DNA of 64,000 nt from Myxococcales bacterium (GCA_023898405.1 CP060221.1:2451056-2515055); one strand, 5' to 3'. Shown: positions 1-9,513, counted from the stretch's first letter. Numbers and translations are program-made. Notes: generated from the sequence alone by a model not told the origin.

Positions 1-401
1 GGTTGTTATTTCGGAAAGAAAAAGTTTTACCGATAAACTCTAAAGAAATTTTAGAGCAGGTGACGAAACGATTAAAACTAAGCTTGTTGGGAAATCTGGG
101 TATGTTAAGGCGTTTTGGCCACTGTGAAGTCGGTCGAGATGCTGTGAAAAGTTCGATGCTTTCTCAGAATATGGCTATGGTTTTATACGCTTCTGATTTT
201 TCTCAGCGTTCATTGAAGGAAATTCAAGAAAACTCTAGAAGGTTTGATTGGCAGGTGCCAATTGTGAAGGTACCTGTTTCAATGGACGAGTTAGGAAATT
301 GTTTAGGGCGTGAGAAAACGGGTGTTGTAGCCCTGAATAAAAGTCGTATAACGGAAGAAATTTTGATGAAATTGAATAAGTTGGCGTCTGTGAGCCAATA
401 A
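1..401 (+). CDS. L7Ae/YlxQ-like RNA-binding protein, 5' partial
   Basis: The visible part reads as the L7Ae-like fold found in YlxQ: a GRDAV segment, then VLYASDFS, then the VPVSMDELGNCLGRE helix and a GVVAL strand. These proteins bind structured RNA (kink-turns). In proteobacteria the domain often follows a YlxR (DUF448) domain in one polypeptide encoded between nusA and infB, which is exactly this position. The frame is open to the left edge, so the TTG at position 3 is unlikely to be the true start and an N-terminal YlxR domain may lie outside the window. It ends 98 bp before infB and is probably co-transcribed with it. Confidence 0.75.
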   Translation, partial: LLFRKEKVLPINSKEILEQVTKRLKLSLLGNLGMLRRFGHCEVGRDAVKSSMLSQNMAMVLYASDFSQRSLKEIQENSRRFDWQVPIVKVPVSMDELGNCLGREKTGVVALNKSRITEEILMKLNKLASVSQ

Positions 402-499
402 GGAAACGGACAATATGCTGTATCGCAAAACTGCGAGTTTTGTTGAGTTGTTTATTTTCATCGACAAAGCGCTGACGAGCAGTGGTAAGGGGATGTTGA

Positions 500-3250
500 A
501 TGGGTAAATTACGAGTGCATGAATTGGCAAAAAAATTAAATATGTCCAACCAGGAAGTTATTGCCAAGCTCATTGCCAATGGTGTCGAAGTTCGTACCCA
601 TTCAAGCAGTGTCGATGAGCAGAAGGCATACAAAGCTTTGGGACTATCACCTAGTGGAGACGCAGTAGCTGTGACAAGTAGGCCAAGAACCGTATTAAGA
701 AGACGTAGAGATCAAGCTGAAGAAAACCTGCCGGAGGAGCTTAATGCTTCGCCAGCTTCATCTCCCGTCGATGAATTGAAGACGGCTGCTGAAGAAAAGA
801 AAAACTTAGCAGTAGTAGAAAATTCTGAAGAAAGTGAACCTGTTGAAAAACAGATCGAGTTACAACCTACTACATCCGCAAGCGAAAAAGAGGTTGTTAG
901 TAAACCAACGCTTGATAAGGAAGAAAAAGTGGCCCCAGCGCAAAAAGAAGCACGATTCGATGCTGGTTTCCGTCCTGAAGTTGTGAAAACTGACAAACCC
1001 TCCAATGCAACCAGTGCAACAAAGGAAACTCCTCCGAGTAATGTTGTGCGTGTAATCGATGCGGATGCTATTAAGGCACGACTCGCCTCAGAAGGTCGCT
1101 CTTTTCAGCGACGGGGGTATAGCGGAGGAGCTCACGCACGATCCGGAGGTAGTCCTCGTTCAGGAGCTGCCGGTGCTGGTAGAAATTTTGGCGGCGCGAC
1201 AGAACGTGAGCCTTATGTCCCGCAAGCAGTTTCTCCTCAACCTCCGGCGGGGCCTGACGCATCACAAAAACCCGGAGGCAGGCCTTCTAAAAAGAAAAAG
1301 GGGTCAACCAACTATTCGCGTGAAATGAGAGATACGTCCTCTGGCGGCAGAGAATTATGGCTTGCCCCTGGACGTAAGAAAAAATCATCAGCTTTAAAAA
1401 CTCAGGGCAAAGCAACTACTCTTACTCAGGCTGCTGCTCATAAACGCGTTATTGAAATGACCGATGCGATTACGGTTCATGATCTTGCTCATGCAATGGC
1501 GATCAAGGCTGGTCAGGTTGTAAGTAAACTTCTTTCCATGGGAATGATGGTTACTATCAATGAGGCGATCGATTTCGATACAGCATCCATTGTTGCCAGC
1601 GAATTTGGTTTCGAAATCAAAAACGTAGCCTTTGAAGAGGCGAACCTGATTAAAGAGAGTGAGGATTCGCCCGAAAACCTATTGCCACGAGCACCGATTG
1701 TAACGGTTATGGGGCACGTCGATCACGGAAAAACAAGTGTGCTCGATGCATTGAGACAGACTTCCGTTGTTAAGGGCGAAGCAGGGGGAATTACCCAGCA
1801 CATAGGTGCTTATTCTGTTGAGACTGAACACGGTGCTGTAACGTTTTTGGATACTCCTGGACATGAAGCTTTTACTTCTATGAGAGCCCGCGGAGCTGAA
1901 GTTACCGACATTGTGGTGCTTGTTGTTGCAGCAGACGACGGAGTGATGCCTCAAACAAGGGAAGCTATTGATCACGCCAAAGCCGCTAAAGTGCCAGTTG
2001 TGGTTGCCATTAATAAAATGGATCTACCAGATGCTAAACCTGAGCGGGTTATGCAACAGTTATCAGAACTTGGTCTTCAACCAGAAGAGTGGGGCGGTGA
2101 TACCCAGTTTTTTAAAGTATCAGCTCTAAAGAAAACAGGTTTGGATGATCTGATTGCTGGTTTGGCCGCTTTAGCTGAAGTATTGGAATTAAAAGCAAAT
2201 CCAAATAAGCCAGCATCCGGATGCGTAGTAGAAGCAAAACTCGATAAAGGTCGAGGTCCTGTGGCAACAATTCTGACTCAGTCAGGCACCCTAAAACAAG
2301 GTGATTATGTTGTAGCTGGTGAATGCATGGGACGTGTGCGTGCTATGTATGACTCCAATGGTATGTTGCTTAAAGAAGCTGGTCCATCGATTCCTGTGCA
2401 GGTGTTGGGGCTTTCGAGTGTGCCAACCGCAGGTGATCAGGTGAATGCTGTTTTAGATGATAAGACTGCAAAAACCATTGCTAATCATCGTGCTCAGAAA
2501 AACAGAGAGAAGGAATTGCTTAAAACTAAAAACTTTTCTTTGGAAAACTTTTTGGCACAGGCTCCGGGAGAAGAAGCTAAGACTTTGCGCTTGATTGTAA
2601 AAGCCGACGTATACGGTTCAGCAGAGGCTTTGACCGCTTCCCTAGAAAATTTATCAACCAAAGAAGTTAAAGTAGAAATTGTTCACTCTGGTGTTGGCAC
2701 GATTACGGAAAGTAATGTGAATTTGGCGATGGCATCGCAAGCCATTATTATCGGTTTCAATATTAAGGCCGATGGAAAAGCCCAGGCCTTGGCCGCTCAA
2801 GAGAAAATAGATGTTCGCTATTATTCTGTTATCTATGAAGCAATCGATGATGTTAGAAAAGCAATGGCCGGATTACTAGCTCCTGTAGTTGAAGAACGCT
2901 ATTTGGGTAAAGCCGAAGTGAGAATGATTATTTCTGTATCCAAACATGGCAAGATTGCCGGAAGCTATGTGCTTGATGGCAAGATTGTTCGCTCTGCAAA
3001 AATACGTCTCAAACGTAAGAATGATGAGCTTTTTGTTGGCAGCATTGCTGGTCTTAAGCGCTTTAAAGATGATGTCAAAGAAGTTGGTTCAGGCTATGAG
3101 TGCGGAATTGTTTTGGATGGTTTCAGTGACTTCCAAGAAGGCGATATCTTGGAATGCTTTGAGCTTAAGGAAGTTGAAGCAAAATTATCGGAATCTATTT
3201 CAGCTTCCGAAGGAAAGAATAAAGATGTTGAGAATAGCCACTCAGCATAG
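500..3250 (+). CDS. infB: Translation initiation factor IF-2
   Basis: IF-2 is the GTPase that places initiator tRNA on the 30S subunit and promotes subunit joining. At 916 aa it has an N-terminal IF2_N helical domain (about residues 1-50), a long charged, Gly/Pro-rich linker (about 60-300), a second IF2_N-like domain (about 315-375), and then the GTPase core with G1 GHVDHGKT (about 405-412), G3 DTPGH and G4 NKMD. Beta-barrel domains and the C-terminal initiator-tRNA-binding domain follow. The start is supported by an AAGGGG ribosome-binding site a few bases upstream of the ATG. rbfA follows after 11 bp, the classic nusA-infB-rbfA order. The long double-IF2_N linker is typical of large proteobacterial IF-2. 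Confidence 0.98.
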   Translation: MGKLRVHELAKKLNMSNQEVIAKLIANGVEVRTHSSSVDEQKAYKALGLSPSGDAVAVTSRPRTVLRRRRDQAEENLPEELNASPASSPVDELKTAAEEKKNLAVVENSEESEPVEKQIELQPTTSASEKEVVSKPTLDKEEKVAPAQKEARFDAGFRPEVVKTDKPSNATSATKETPPSNVVRVIDADAIKARLASEGRSFQRRGYSGGAHARSGGSPRSGAAGAGRNFGGATEREPYVPQAVSPQPPAGPDASQKPGGRPSKKKKGSTNYSREMRDTSSGGRELWLAPGRKKKSSALKTQGKATTLTQAAAHKRVIEMTDAITVHDLAHAMAIKAGQVVSKLLSMGMMVTINEAIDFDTASIVASEFGFEIKNVAFEEANLIKESEDSPENLLPRAPIVTVMGHVDHGKTSVLDALRQTSVVKGEAGGITQHIGAYSVETEHGAVTFLDTPGHEAFTSMRARGAEVTDIVVLVVAADDGVMPQTREAIDHAKAAKVPVVVAINKMDLPDAKPERVMQQLSELGLQPEEWGGDTQFFKVSALKKTGLDDLIAGLAALAEVLELKANPNKPASGCVVEAKLDKGRGPVATILTQSGTLKQGDYVVAGECMGRVRAMYDSNGMLLKEAGPSIPVQVLGLSSVPTAGDQVNAVLDDKTAKTIANHRAQKNREKELLKTKNFSLENFLAQAPGEEAKTLRLIVKADVYGSAEALTASLENLSTKEVKVEIVHSGVGTITESNVNLAMASQAIIIGFNIKADGKAQALAAQEKIDVRYYSVIYEAIDDVRKAMAGLLAPVVEERYLGKAEVRMIISVSKHGKIAGSYVLDGKIVRSAKIRLKRKNDELFVGSIAGLKRFKDDVKEVGSGYECGIVLDGFSDFQEGDILECFELKEVEAKLSESISASEGKNKDVENSHSA

Positions 3251-3261
3251 TTTGGGGAGTA

Positions 3262-3597
3262 ATGATGCCGACGTTTAGAAAAGAAAGAATGGGTGAAGCC
3301 ATTAGGAAAGTTGTGTGTGAAAAAATGTCACGGCATCATTCGCTTATTCCATCTTGCGTGCTTACCATCAACCGAGTTGAGGTAACACCAGATTATGGTT
3401 TGGCCAAAATTTTCTATTCAGTGTTTGGTAATATTGATGAAAACGGTGCGCAGCAGGTAATGAAAACTCATCGCTCTGAATTTCGTCATGAAGTTTCTCA
3501 AAAGCTGAATCTAAGAAAGACGCCCAAGATTGAATTTTTCTTTGATAAAAATACCGAGCATGCCTTTAAAATTGATGGTTTGCTAAAAAAAAGCTGA
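3262..3597 (+). CDS. rbfA: Ribosome-binding factor A
   Basis: This is a small (111 aa) KH-fold 30S maturation factor that acts on the 5' end of 16S rRNA. Recognised from the N-terminal basic helix with an RKERMGEAIRKVV pattern, the LTINRVEVTPDYGLAKIFYSV strand region, and the C-terminal LNLRKTPKIEFFFDKNTEHAFKID block typical of RbfA. A GGGGAG ribosome-binding site precedes the ATG. It lies 11 bp after infB and is clearly part of the same transcription unit. The length is normal for the family. Confidence 0.95.
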   Translation: MMPTFRKERMGEAIRKVVCEKMSRHHSLIPSCVLTINRVEVTPDYGLAKIFYSVFGNIDENGAQQVMKTHRSEFRHEVSQKLNLRKTPKIEFFFDKNTEHAFKIDGLLKKS

Positions 3598-3619
3598 AGC
3601 TCCCTTTATAGAGGGTGAA

Positions 3620-4321
3620 ATGGATATTTCTCTTGCTATCTTGTGTGCACTTTCATTAGAGGCAGAGCCGATCATAGATGCTCTTGATATGCGGGAATCG
3701 TTCGACGTTTTTGATGCGAGGCTTGGGCTGAGAATTTTTCTATCAGAAGACTCAAAAACCGCTTTGGTGCTTTTTGGTAAGTGCCCAAAGTATAAAGTCG
3801 ATAGAATCGGCACTCAATTTGCAACTCTTGCCGCGTGGGAAACCATCAAAGTGATAAACCCTAAAGCTTTGGCGAGTGTTGGCACAGCTGGTGGTTTTAA
3901 ATCTAAGGGAGCTCACATAGGGGATGTTTTTTTAAGTTGCGGCCCAATTTATTACCACGGGCGGCACATTCCTGTTGAGGCTTATCATGAATTTGAGAAA
4001 GGGGCATTTTTGTCTGCAGATATAAAAGTTCCTCCTGCTATTAAAGCGGGCATTGTTTCAAGTGGAGATGCTGTTTTTGCATCGATTGATGACCATAAAA
4101 AAATGCAGCTCTTTAATACCGATGCTAAGGATATGGAAGCTGCTGCTGTCGCTGAAGTTGCTTCTCTGTGTCATACACCTATGTTTGCCCTCAAAGCTAT
4201 TTCAGATTTTGTAGATTCAAATATTTCTACCCATGAACAATTCAAAACCAATTATAAATTTGCCATAGAAAGACTTGTAAGCGCTCTCATGAAGCTGGAT
4301 CTTATCTGTGCGCAAAAATAG
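3620..4321 (+). CDS. mtnN: MTA/SAH nucleosidase (5'-methylthioadenosine/S-adenosylhomocysteine nucleosidase)
   Basis: Hydrolyses the glycosidic bond of 5'-methylthioadenosine and S-adenosylhomocysteine to adenine, recycling by-products of methylation and polyamine synthesis. The 233-aa protein shows the PNP/UDP phosphorylase family landmarks: SVGTAGG (residues 86-92), SSGD (147-150), DMEAAAVAEVA (171-181) and ISDFVD. Glu14, Glu173 and Asp196 sit where the catalytic and ribose-binding residues lie in the E. coli enzyme. It begins 22 bp after rbfA on the same strand, so co-transcription is likely. The 3' end abuts the convergent terpene-synthase-like gene with only 3 bp between. Confidence 0.88.
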   Translation: MDISLAILCALSLEAEPIIDALDMRESFDVFDARLGLRIFLSEDSKTALVLFGKCPKYKVDRIGTQFATLAAWETIKVINPKALASVGTAGGFKSKGAHIGDVFLSCGPIYYHGRHIPVEAYHEFEKGAFLSADIKVPPAIKAGIVSSGDAVFASIDDHKKMQLFNTDAKDMEAAAVAEVASLCHTPMFALKAISDFVDSNISTHEQFKTNYKFAIERLVSALMKLDLICAQK

Positions 4322-4324
4322 AAT

Positions 4325-5212
4325 TCAAATAGTGCCCATCATAGAAAGATGAAGTTTAAATAATTTTTCTAGACCGCGACTGTAGCGTTTTGTATTAAAA
4401 CTGCGGAGCAATGCTTTTTTCTTTTTGATTTTTTTTATGCCTTTATGGTGCTCTTTTTTGAGCGTAGATAAATATTTGTGCTGAGTGTGAGGAAATTTTT
4501 CTAGATAAAGAGCCATTTCATTAGTGCCATCACATTCTTTTTTTTCTCTTTCAAAGGTGGCGATAAGATTGCCGATACGGCCGAGCCTTTGACCTATTAA
4601 AAAAATCTCACGGCATACTCCCAGTTCTTTTTCGTTAAATTTATTGAGCGCCATAAGATCGATCATGCCAGCGGCAACCATACCCATATTGAAAGGACCA
4701 TAGATTTTGGCTTCGGTCATGTTTCTGATCGAGGGAAAGGCTGTCATAAGTTCGGAATAACGATTAGCAAGATAAATCTGCCACACATCAAAGAGAAAAA
4801 TTTCTTGGCATGCTTGCCAATTGGGCAAACCGTGCAGAATATTTTGAATGTTTTTGATGAGAAGTTGAGTAAGCTCAATAATTTGTTTTTCTTTTTCACT
4901 TTGTACTTCCTGGTATCCGCACTGACATGGACCGCCAACTTTGTATAAAATTTTTAATAAGCTCGGATTAAAATAATGTGGATTGTCGGCCATATCGTCG
5001 AGCAAAGTGATGAGCATGCCCAATAAAATTTTAGCCTTGAGTGCTGATTTAAAATAGCTCTCATTAACAGTATCTAGTGTTGTATAGGTATAACCCTTGA
5101 CAAGAAATCGAGAAAACAGAGCTTTTGGACGGTTATCTATGACCGACACATAATGATCGATGAGCATATCGACTTCTATAGTATCGATTTTTTGTTTGTT
5201 TGCTTTGGACAT
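4325..5212 (-). CDS. Class I terpene-synthase-like isoprenoid enzyme
   Basis: Seen in the 295-aa protein: an Asp-rich DDMAD motif at residues 72-76, and an NSE-type triad N215-T219-E223 in GNLIATFEREKKE. The spacing of about 140 residues is that of bacterial class I terpene synthases, where the two motifs bind the Mg2+ cluster and the prenyl diphosphate. An RY pair (276-277) lies in the C-terminal helix region where many bacterial enzymes carry one. There is no signal peptide. The gene starts 3 bp after the stop of a cytochrome P450 gene, so the two are translationally coupled. Inference: the enzyme cyclises or ionises an isoprenyl diphosphate and the P450 oxidises the product. The substrate and chain length cannot be read. 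The C-terminal half is unusually Lys-rich. Confidence 0.7.
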   Translation of the reverse strand: MSKANKQKIDTIEVDMLIDHYVSVIDNRPKALFSRFLVKGYTYTTLDTVNESYFKSALKAKILLGMLITLLDDMADNPHYFNPSLLKILYKVGGPCQCGYQEVQSEKEKQIIELTQLLIKNIQNILHGLPNWQACQEIFLFDVWQIYLANRYSELMTAFPSIRNMTEAKIYGPFNMGMVAAGMIDLMALNKFNEKELGVCREIFLIGQRLGRIGNLIATFEREKKECDGTNEMALYLEKFPHTQHKYLSTLKKEHHKGIKKIKKKKALLRSFNTKRYSRGLEKLFKLHLSMMGTI

Positions 5213-5215
5213 TAA

Positions 5216-6418
5216 TCATCTCTTGCTAAATTTTATCTTTTGACCACTTTTGGGGTGAAGCGTGATGAGCTGCTCTGTTTCTATTGAGTGGCCGACCGGC
5301 TCAATGTAAAAATTTTTACAAAAAATTTGTAAGATAATGCATGCCTCAAGATAGGCGAGTCTTTCTCCAACACATGATTTGTTTCCTAGGCTAAATGGCA
5401 TAAAAGCTGGATTATGGTGGCAATCAATAAATCTGTTGGGATCAAAAATATGAGGGTCTTTAAAATAAGTGTGGCTGTTATGAATTTGCTTAATAGCAAT
5501 GATTATTTGATCGCCTTTGTAAATGTTTAATCCTTGTATAGAAGTATTTTTTTTAGCTTTTTTTGTCACCATGTAGGCCGGAGGATAGAGCCTAAGGCTT
5601 TCTTGATAGATAGCTTTGGTGAAAATAAAATCATTGGCGATACGGTCTTGATAATGCGCATACCGGGTCAACAGCAAAAAAGTAAAAGCCAAAGATGAAG
5701 CTGTAGTCTCATGTCCTGCAAATAAAAAGGTCATGCATTGATCAATAATATGAGGGCTCTTTGAAAATAAATTTACAATGTTTTTTTCTTGTTTGGATGT
5801 CTCTTGCTTGAGCGTTGAGAGAATAAAGCCTCTGATGGAATTTTTAAGCGCAATTATTTCTTTGTTCTGTCTTGATGGTAACCAAAGCGGTAGTGATATG
5901 AGCTGATTGATGCGATTGCCACAAATATGGTTGAGCCGTAAAAACTCTTGTCCAACTTTTTTAGAAGAATCTTTATAGTTCACACCCAAAAAAATGCGAA
6001 AAGCCGTATTAAGAATAAGTTCGGTCATGAGTTCATCGATAGCAATTGCTCTATCATTAGGGATTGAGCTGACATAGGATAAAGCAATTTCTTCGATGAC
6101 AGCTTGCAGATGAGCCAAATTATCTTGGCTAAAAATTGCGCGAGATTTTTTTCGTACTTCCTGTGAAGCTTTTCCCTCGAGTTGTACCAGTCCATGCTCA
6201 CCGGTAATAGGAGTTATTTTTTTCAAAATAGTATCGTTTTTACCAAAAGCATCTGCATAGGTGACTAAAATTTCACGAGCAGCTTGAGCGTTAAATACAA
6301 ATATAAATGCTTTGTGGCCGATGTGAGATCGTTGAATACCTGGCCCCGAACGAGCCAAGCTATCTAATAATTCGATCGGGTTGCTAAGAAACATTCTTAG
6401 CCTTTCAAGGTTATCCAT
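5216..6418 (-). CDS. Cytochrome P450
   Basis: A soluble bacterial-type P450 (400 aa, no N-terminal membrane anchor). It has the I-helix oxygen-activation motif AGHETT (234-239), the K-helix ExxR in ESLRLYPP (E273, R276), and the haem-ligand loop PFSLGNKSCVGERLA with Cys349 as the thiolate ligand. It is the first gene of a two-gene unit with the terpene-synthase-like gene downstream, a common arrangement in microbial terpenoid pathways. No ferredoxin or ferredoxin reductase gene is seen nearby, so the electron donor must be encoded elsewhere. No strong ribosome-binding site precedes the ATG. Confidence 0.95.
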   Translation of the reverse strand: MDNLERLRMFLSNPIELLDSLARSGPGIQRSHIGHKAFIFVFNAQAAREILVTYADAFGKNDTILKKITPITGEHGLVQLEGKASQEVRKKSRAIFSQDNLAHLQAVIEEIALSYVSSIPNDRAIAIDELMTELILNTAFRIFLGVNYKDSSKKVGQEFLRLNHICGNRINQLISLPLWLPSRQNKEIIALKNSIRGFILSTLKQETSKQEKNIVNLFSKSPHIIDQCMTFLFAGHETTASSLAFTFLLLTRYAHYQDRIANDFIFTKAIYQESLRLYPPAYMVTKKAKKNTSIQGLNIYKGDQIIIAIKQIHNSHTYFKDPHIFDPNRFIDCHHNPAFMPFSLGNKSCVGERLAYLEACIILQIFCKNFYIEPVGHSIETEQLITLHPKSGQKIKFSKR

Positions 6419-6508
6419 GCACTGCTAACAAAATTAGCGGATGCAAACTTCCAGAAAAATTTTAGAGCTTAATAAAAGAACCGTCGCACAGCTGGCAGAG
6501 AATGTACG

Positions 6509-7000
6509 TTATTCTTTTTCTAGAAAAACACTATTCATATGAAGAATGTAATCCTCGTGCCTTATATAAGCTTCCCAGTCAATTCCTTGCTTCTGGGCTT
6601 GTTCTTGCAAGCTTGAATAACTTGAATCTAAGGTACCCAAAAGATATTGAGAGAAGGGACAATCAAGTTTTGCACTTACTAAAAGAATCTCAATAGCCTG
6701 TTTATTTTTTTTAGGACCTTGTTTCAGTAAATACAAACCAAGCGAATAGCCCGCAGGAGCATAATTATTCTCCAGAGCTTTTTGAAACCAAAATTTTGTT
6801 TTCATGCGACTATATTTATTCGAAACTTGAGTCATATAATAAGTGCCCAAAAGATACTGAGCTTGAGGGTTTTTGAGCTGAGCTTGCTTTATTAGTTGGC
6901 CCAGGCCTTGGGGTTTTAATGAGAAAGTGGGTCCTGAAAAACTACTTATTGATAAAAGATATGCAAACAAGAGAAGCAAAAAACGCCATTTCAATATCAT
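6509..7000 (-). CDS. Exported Sel1-like repeat protein
   Basis: The start chosen is an internal ATG giving MILKWRFLLLLFAYLLSISS, a clear signal peptide. An upstream in-frame extension would bury that signal behind 32 residues. The mature part contains short Sel1/TPR-like repeats, with AQYLLGTYYM followed by FWFQKALENNYAPAGYSLGLYLL and QYLLGTL. Such solenoids mediate protein-protein contacts, often in secreted or periplasmic adaptors. About 163 aa. It lies upstream of, and in the same direction as, the P450 gene with a 90-bp gap, so shared transcription is possible but not shown. Confidence 0.65.
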   Translation of the reverse strand: MILKWRFLLLLFAYLLSISSFSGPTFSLKPQGLGQLIKQAQLKNPQAQYLLGTYYMTQVSNKYSRMKTKFWFQKALENNYAPAGYSLGLYLLKQGPKKNKQAIEILLVSAKLDCPFSQYLLGTLDSSYSSLQEQAQKQGIDWEAYIRHEDYILHMNSVFLEKE

Positions 7001-7196
7001 TTTTTTCTCGTGAGGGATTAAGAACAGCTCAATAAGAATAATAAGCTTGATAAAATTATTCCAACCTAACTTGCTCAAGCCTGGGTATGGGCTCAAAAAA
7101 ACATCACATATGAAACAGTTTTATTGTTCGAAGCTGGCCTTTATGAAAAGACGTCATTATTTTTAGACAGTGCTTTGTGAAACGAAGGGAGAATAT

Positions 7197-8024
7197 ATGG
7201 CTGTTATTGTTGCTGTAGGGCAAATGACCTCAGGTTCTGATAAGGAAGTTAATCTGTCAAAGATCGAGAAAATTGTGGCAAAAGCTCGAGCACGGCAGGC
7301 AAAATTTTTAAGCCTGCCAGAAAATTGTGTTTATTTTGGCAATAATCACGATGCTTTTAGAATGGCAGAGCCTCTTAACGGAGAGAGCATAAAGTTCATA
7401 AGTGATTTAGCTCAAAAAAATAAAATGTGGATTTCTGTAGGAGGATTTCAGGAGCAAATAGCTGGTGAAAAAAAATTTTATAATTCGCATGTGCTCATAG
7501 ATGACAAAGGCATCATTGTTGAAGTTTATAGAAAAATACATCTTTTCTCAGTGAGCCTACCTGATGGAAGTACTTATCGTGAAGATAGTTCTGTACGCCC
7601 AGGGAAGGCTATAGTTTGCCATCAAACGCCTTTTTTTAAAGTTGCCTTATCAATTTGCTACGATATACGTTTTTCTTATTTGTATTGGGCTCTTAGAAAC
7701 ATGGGAGCTCAGGTCATTCTTGTGCCTGCAGCATTTACCGATACGACTGGTAAAGCCCACTGGGAGATTTTGTGTAGAGCGCGGGCCATTGAAACACAAA
7801 GCTATGTCCTAGCTGCAGCTCAAAGTGGATATCATGAAAATAATAGAGTTACTTACGGTCATGCCGTGATTGTGGATCCTTGGGGAACCCTTATTGCTCA
7901 ATGTGGCAATAACAACGATATAGCCTGTGCAGAAATAGATTTAGAGTATTTAAAAAATATTCGCACCCAAGTTCCCATTGAGCATCAGCAACGAAGTTTA
8001 GATAATGGACAGCAAAAAATTTAA
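7197..8024 (+). CDS. Carbon-nitrogen hydrolase of the Nit1/Nit2 type
   Basis: Nitrilase-superfamily amidase. The catalytic triad is visible: Glu42 (LPEN), Lys113 (RKIHLF) and Cys154 (SICYDIRF). The conserved RARAIETQ and HAVIVDPWG segments are those of the Nit branch, whose members repair deaminated glutathione or act as omega-amidases. The ATG at 7197 is preferred over an upstream in-frame GTG because AGGGAG lies about 7 bases ahead of it and the protein then begins right at the first beta strand. 275 aa, full length. It overlaps the truA start by 20 bp, so the two genes form an operon. Confidence 0.85.
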   Translation: MAVIVAVGQMTSGSDKEVNLSKIEKIVAKARARQAKFLSLPENCVYFGNNHDAFRMAEPLNGESIKFISDLAQKNKMWISVGGFQEQIAGEKKFYNSHVLIDDKGIIVEVYRKIHLFSVSLPDGSTYREDSSVRPGKAIVCHQTPFFKVALSICYDIRFSYLYWALRNMGAQVILVPAAFTDTTGKAHWEILCRARAIETQSYVLAAAQSGYHENNRVTYGHAVIVDPWGTLIAQCGNNNDIACAEIDLEYLKNIRTQVPIEHQQRSLDNGQQKI

Positions 8025-8796
8025 AGAACGCACCTGCTTTTTACTGAGTTTTTCTTATTTGGGAGAAGGTTTCTTAGGAGTACAAGAACAGCCTGGTCTG
8101 AGAACTGTTTTGGGTGCGTTGCGCGAACGCATTGAACAATTGGCTGGGCAAAAAGCATGTGCAATGTGTGTAGCTGCCCGTACCGATAGAGGAGTGCAGG
8201 CTTTAGATAATTTTGTAACCTTTTATCTTAGAAATCCTTGTGATGCCAGTTCAACAATTGAAGGATTATTAAGAACTCAGGAGCCAGGTCTTTTTATTAA
8301 ATTTGTGAAAAGAGTCTCGCCCCATGTCCATGCAAGAGCAAATGCTCATGGCAAACTATACCGCTACACTATTTTGGATAATTGCGCTGATACCGAAACT
8401 CAGAACTTAGCTTGGCATATCGCTCCAAGCATAGATATTGATGCCATGAAAAAAGCAGTACTCAATCTAATTGGTGAGCATGATTTTTCATCTTTTAGAG
8501 GGAGAAGGTGTGGAGCTAAAAATCCTGTCAAATATCTAAAAAAAATTACCATTGCACGAGTTTCACAGTGCTTTGTCGTTATCGAAGTAGAGGGTAATGG
8601 TTTTTTACGCTACATGATACGCAACATAGTTGGCACTTTGGTAGAAGTTGGCACGGGCTTAAGAAACCCCGTTGATGTAAAAAATATTCTTGATGCCAAA
8701 GATCGCCAGGCTGCTGGTATTATGGCGCCCGCCCATGGCCTGTGCTTAGTGAAGGTCAATTTTAAAGTTTCTGACAAAGACATCTATGAAGTGTAA
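8005..8796 (+). CDS. truA: tRNA pseudouridine synthase A-like protein
   Basis: TruA makes pseudouridine at positions 38-40 of the tRNA anticodon arm. Seen: the catalytic-loop motif ARTDRGVQAL with the essential Asp, the FKVS-type N-terminal strand (LLSFSYLGEGFLGVQEQP), the GEHDFSSFRG segment, and the C-terminal VEGNGFLRYMIRNIVGTLVEVG block typical of the family. Length is 263 aa, as expected. The usual RTDxGVHA motif has Gln in place of His. Start ATG lies inside the end of the nitrilase gene (20-bp overlap), implying translational coupling. Confidence 0.9.
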   Translation: MDSKKFKERTCFLLSFSYLGEGFLGVQEQPGLRTVLGALRERIEQLAGQKACAMCVAARTDRGVQALDNFVTFYLRNPCDASSTIEGLLRTQEPGLFIKFVKRVSPHVHARANAHGKLYRYTILDNCADTETQNLAWHIAPSIDIDAMKKAVLNLIGEHDFSSFRGRRCGAKNPVKYLKKITIARVSQCFVVIEVEGNGFLRYMIRNIVGTLVEVGTGLRNPVDVKNILDAKDRQAAGIMAPAHGLCLVKVNFKVSDKDIYEV

Positions 8797-8947
8797 GGTT
8801 TTGCATGTTTAAGCTATAAAATGTAACGGTTCAAACTTGAACTGACAGACACTCCCAATTAAGCTAGACTGCTTGCTTATCCTCTCGCCTGTTCCCAATA
8901 AAATGTGGAATGACCAAGAAATGCCCCAATTCATTGGGGAAGGTGAG

Positions 8948-9274
8948 CTACTTTGTTGTGAGCAGTTTACGGAAAAAAATGCGGTCATGGCCTTCTATGT
9001 AGTCTTTCATTATACCTATTTCATGGTATCCAAGCTTTTGGCAGAAATTGGCAGCCTGGAAAGCTAATGTGTCTGTTGTAGAATAGGCCACTCCTCTTTG
9101 ACGACCTTCTTTTTCAGCCGCTCTCATTAATTTAGATCCGATTCCTCTTCCTCTATGGTTTTTATAAACCCAGAGTATATAAATGAAGATGGACTGCTTT
9201 TCAGCGAATAGAATCAATCCGCCAATAATTTTTCTATTTTCATCAAAGGCCAAAAAAGATATTTCTTCGTCTTA
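8948..9274 (-). pseudogene. GNAT N-acetyltransferase, N-terminally truncated
   Basis: The remaining reading frame carries the core of a GNAT fold: GGLILF, the acetyl-CoA binding motif HRGRGIGSKLMRAAEKEGR (Q/RxxGxG/A), and the C-terminal ANFCQKLGYHEIG segment. Reading upstream, the frame continues as DEEISFLAFDENRK and then hits TAA at about 9275, whereas family members have about 40 more N-terminal residues. No good start codon remains, so this is probably a dead gene. Confidence 0.65.
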
Positions 9275-9513
9275 GCCTATTTTTTGCGCATTGAAGCGAA
9301 AAGTTGCGCTAAGCATGTTGAGAAGAATTAAGGCCGTTAAGAGTCTTGTAAACCCTTAAGTGACTTGCCGGTTCCATTACTCCCTCTAAACCTCCTCGTA
9401 GCAATTTTTAGGGGGAGCTTGTACATGGGTAAAAGAGAAGATTGCTGTCATGGTTATTATGAGCCAAAAAACATCAATAATTTATGTGCTTACTCAAAAA
9501 AAAGGAAATTTGC

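Noticed and set aside
8873..9067. Plus-strand open frame over the GNAT relic
   Set aside because: It is the antisense shadow of the recognisable acetyltransferase frame.
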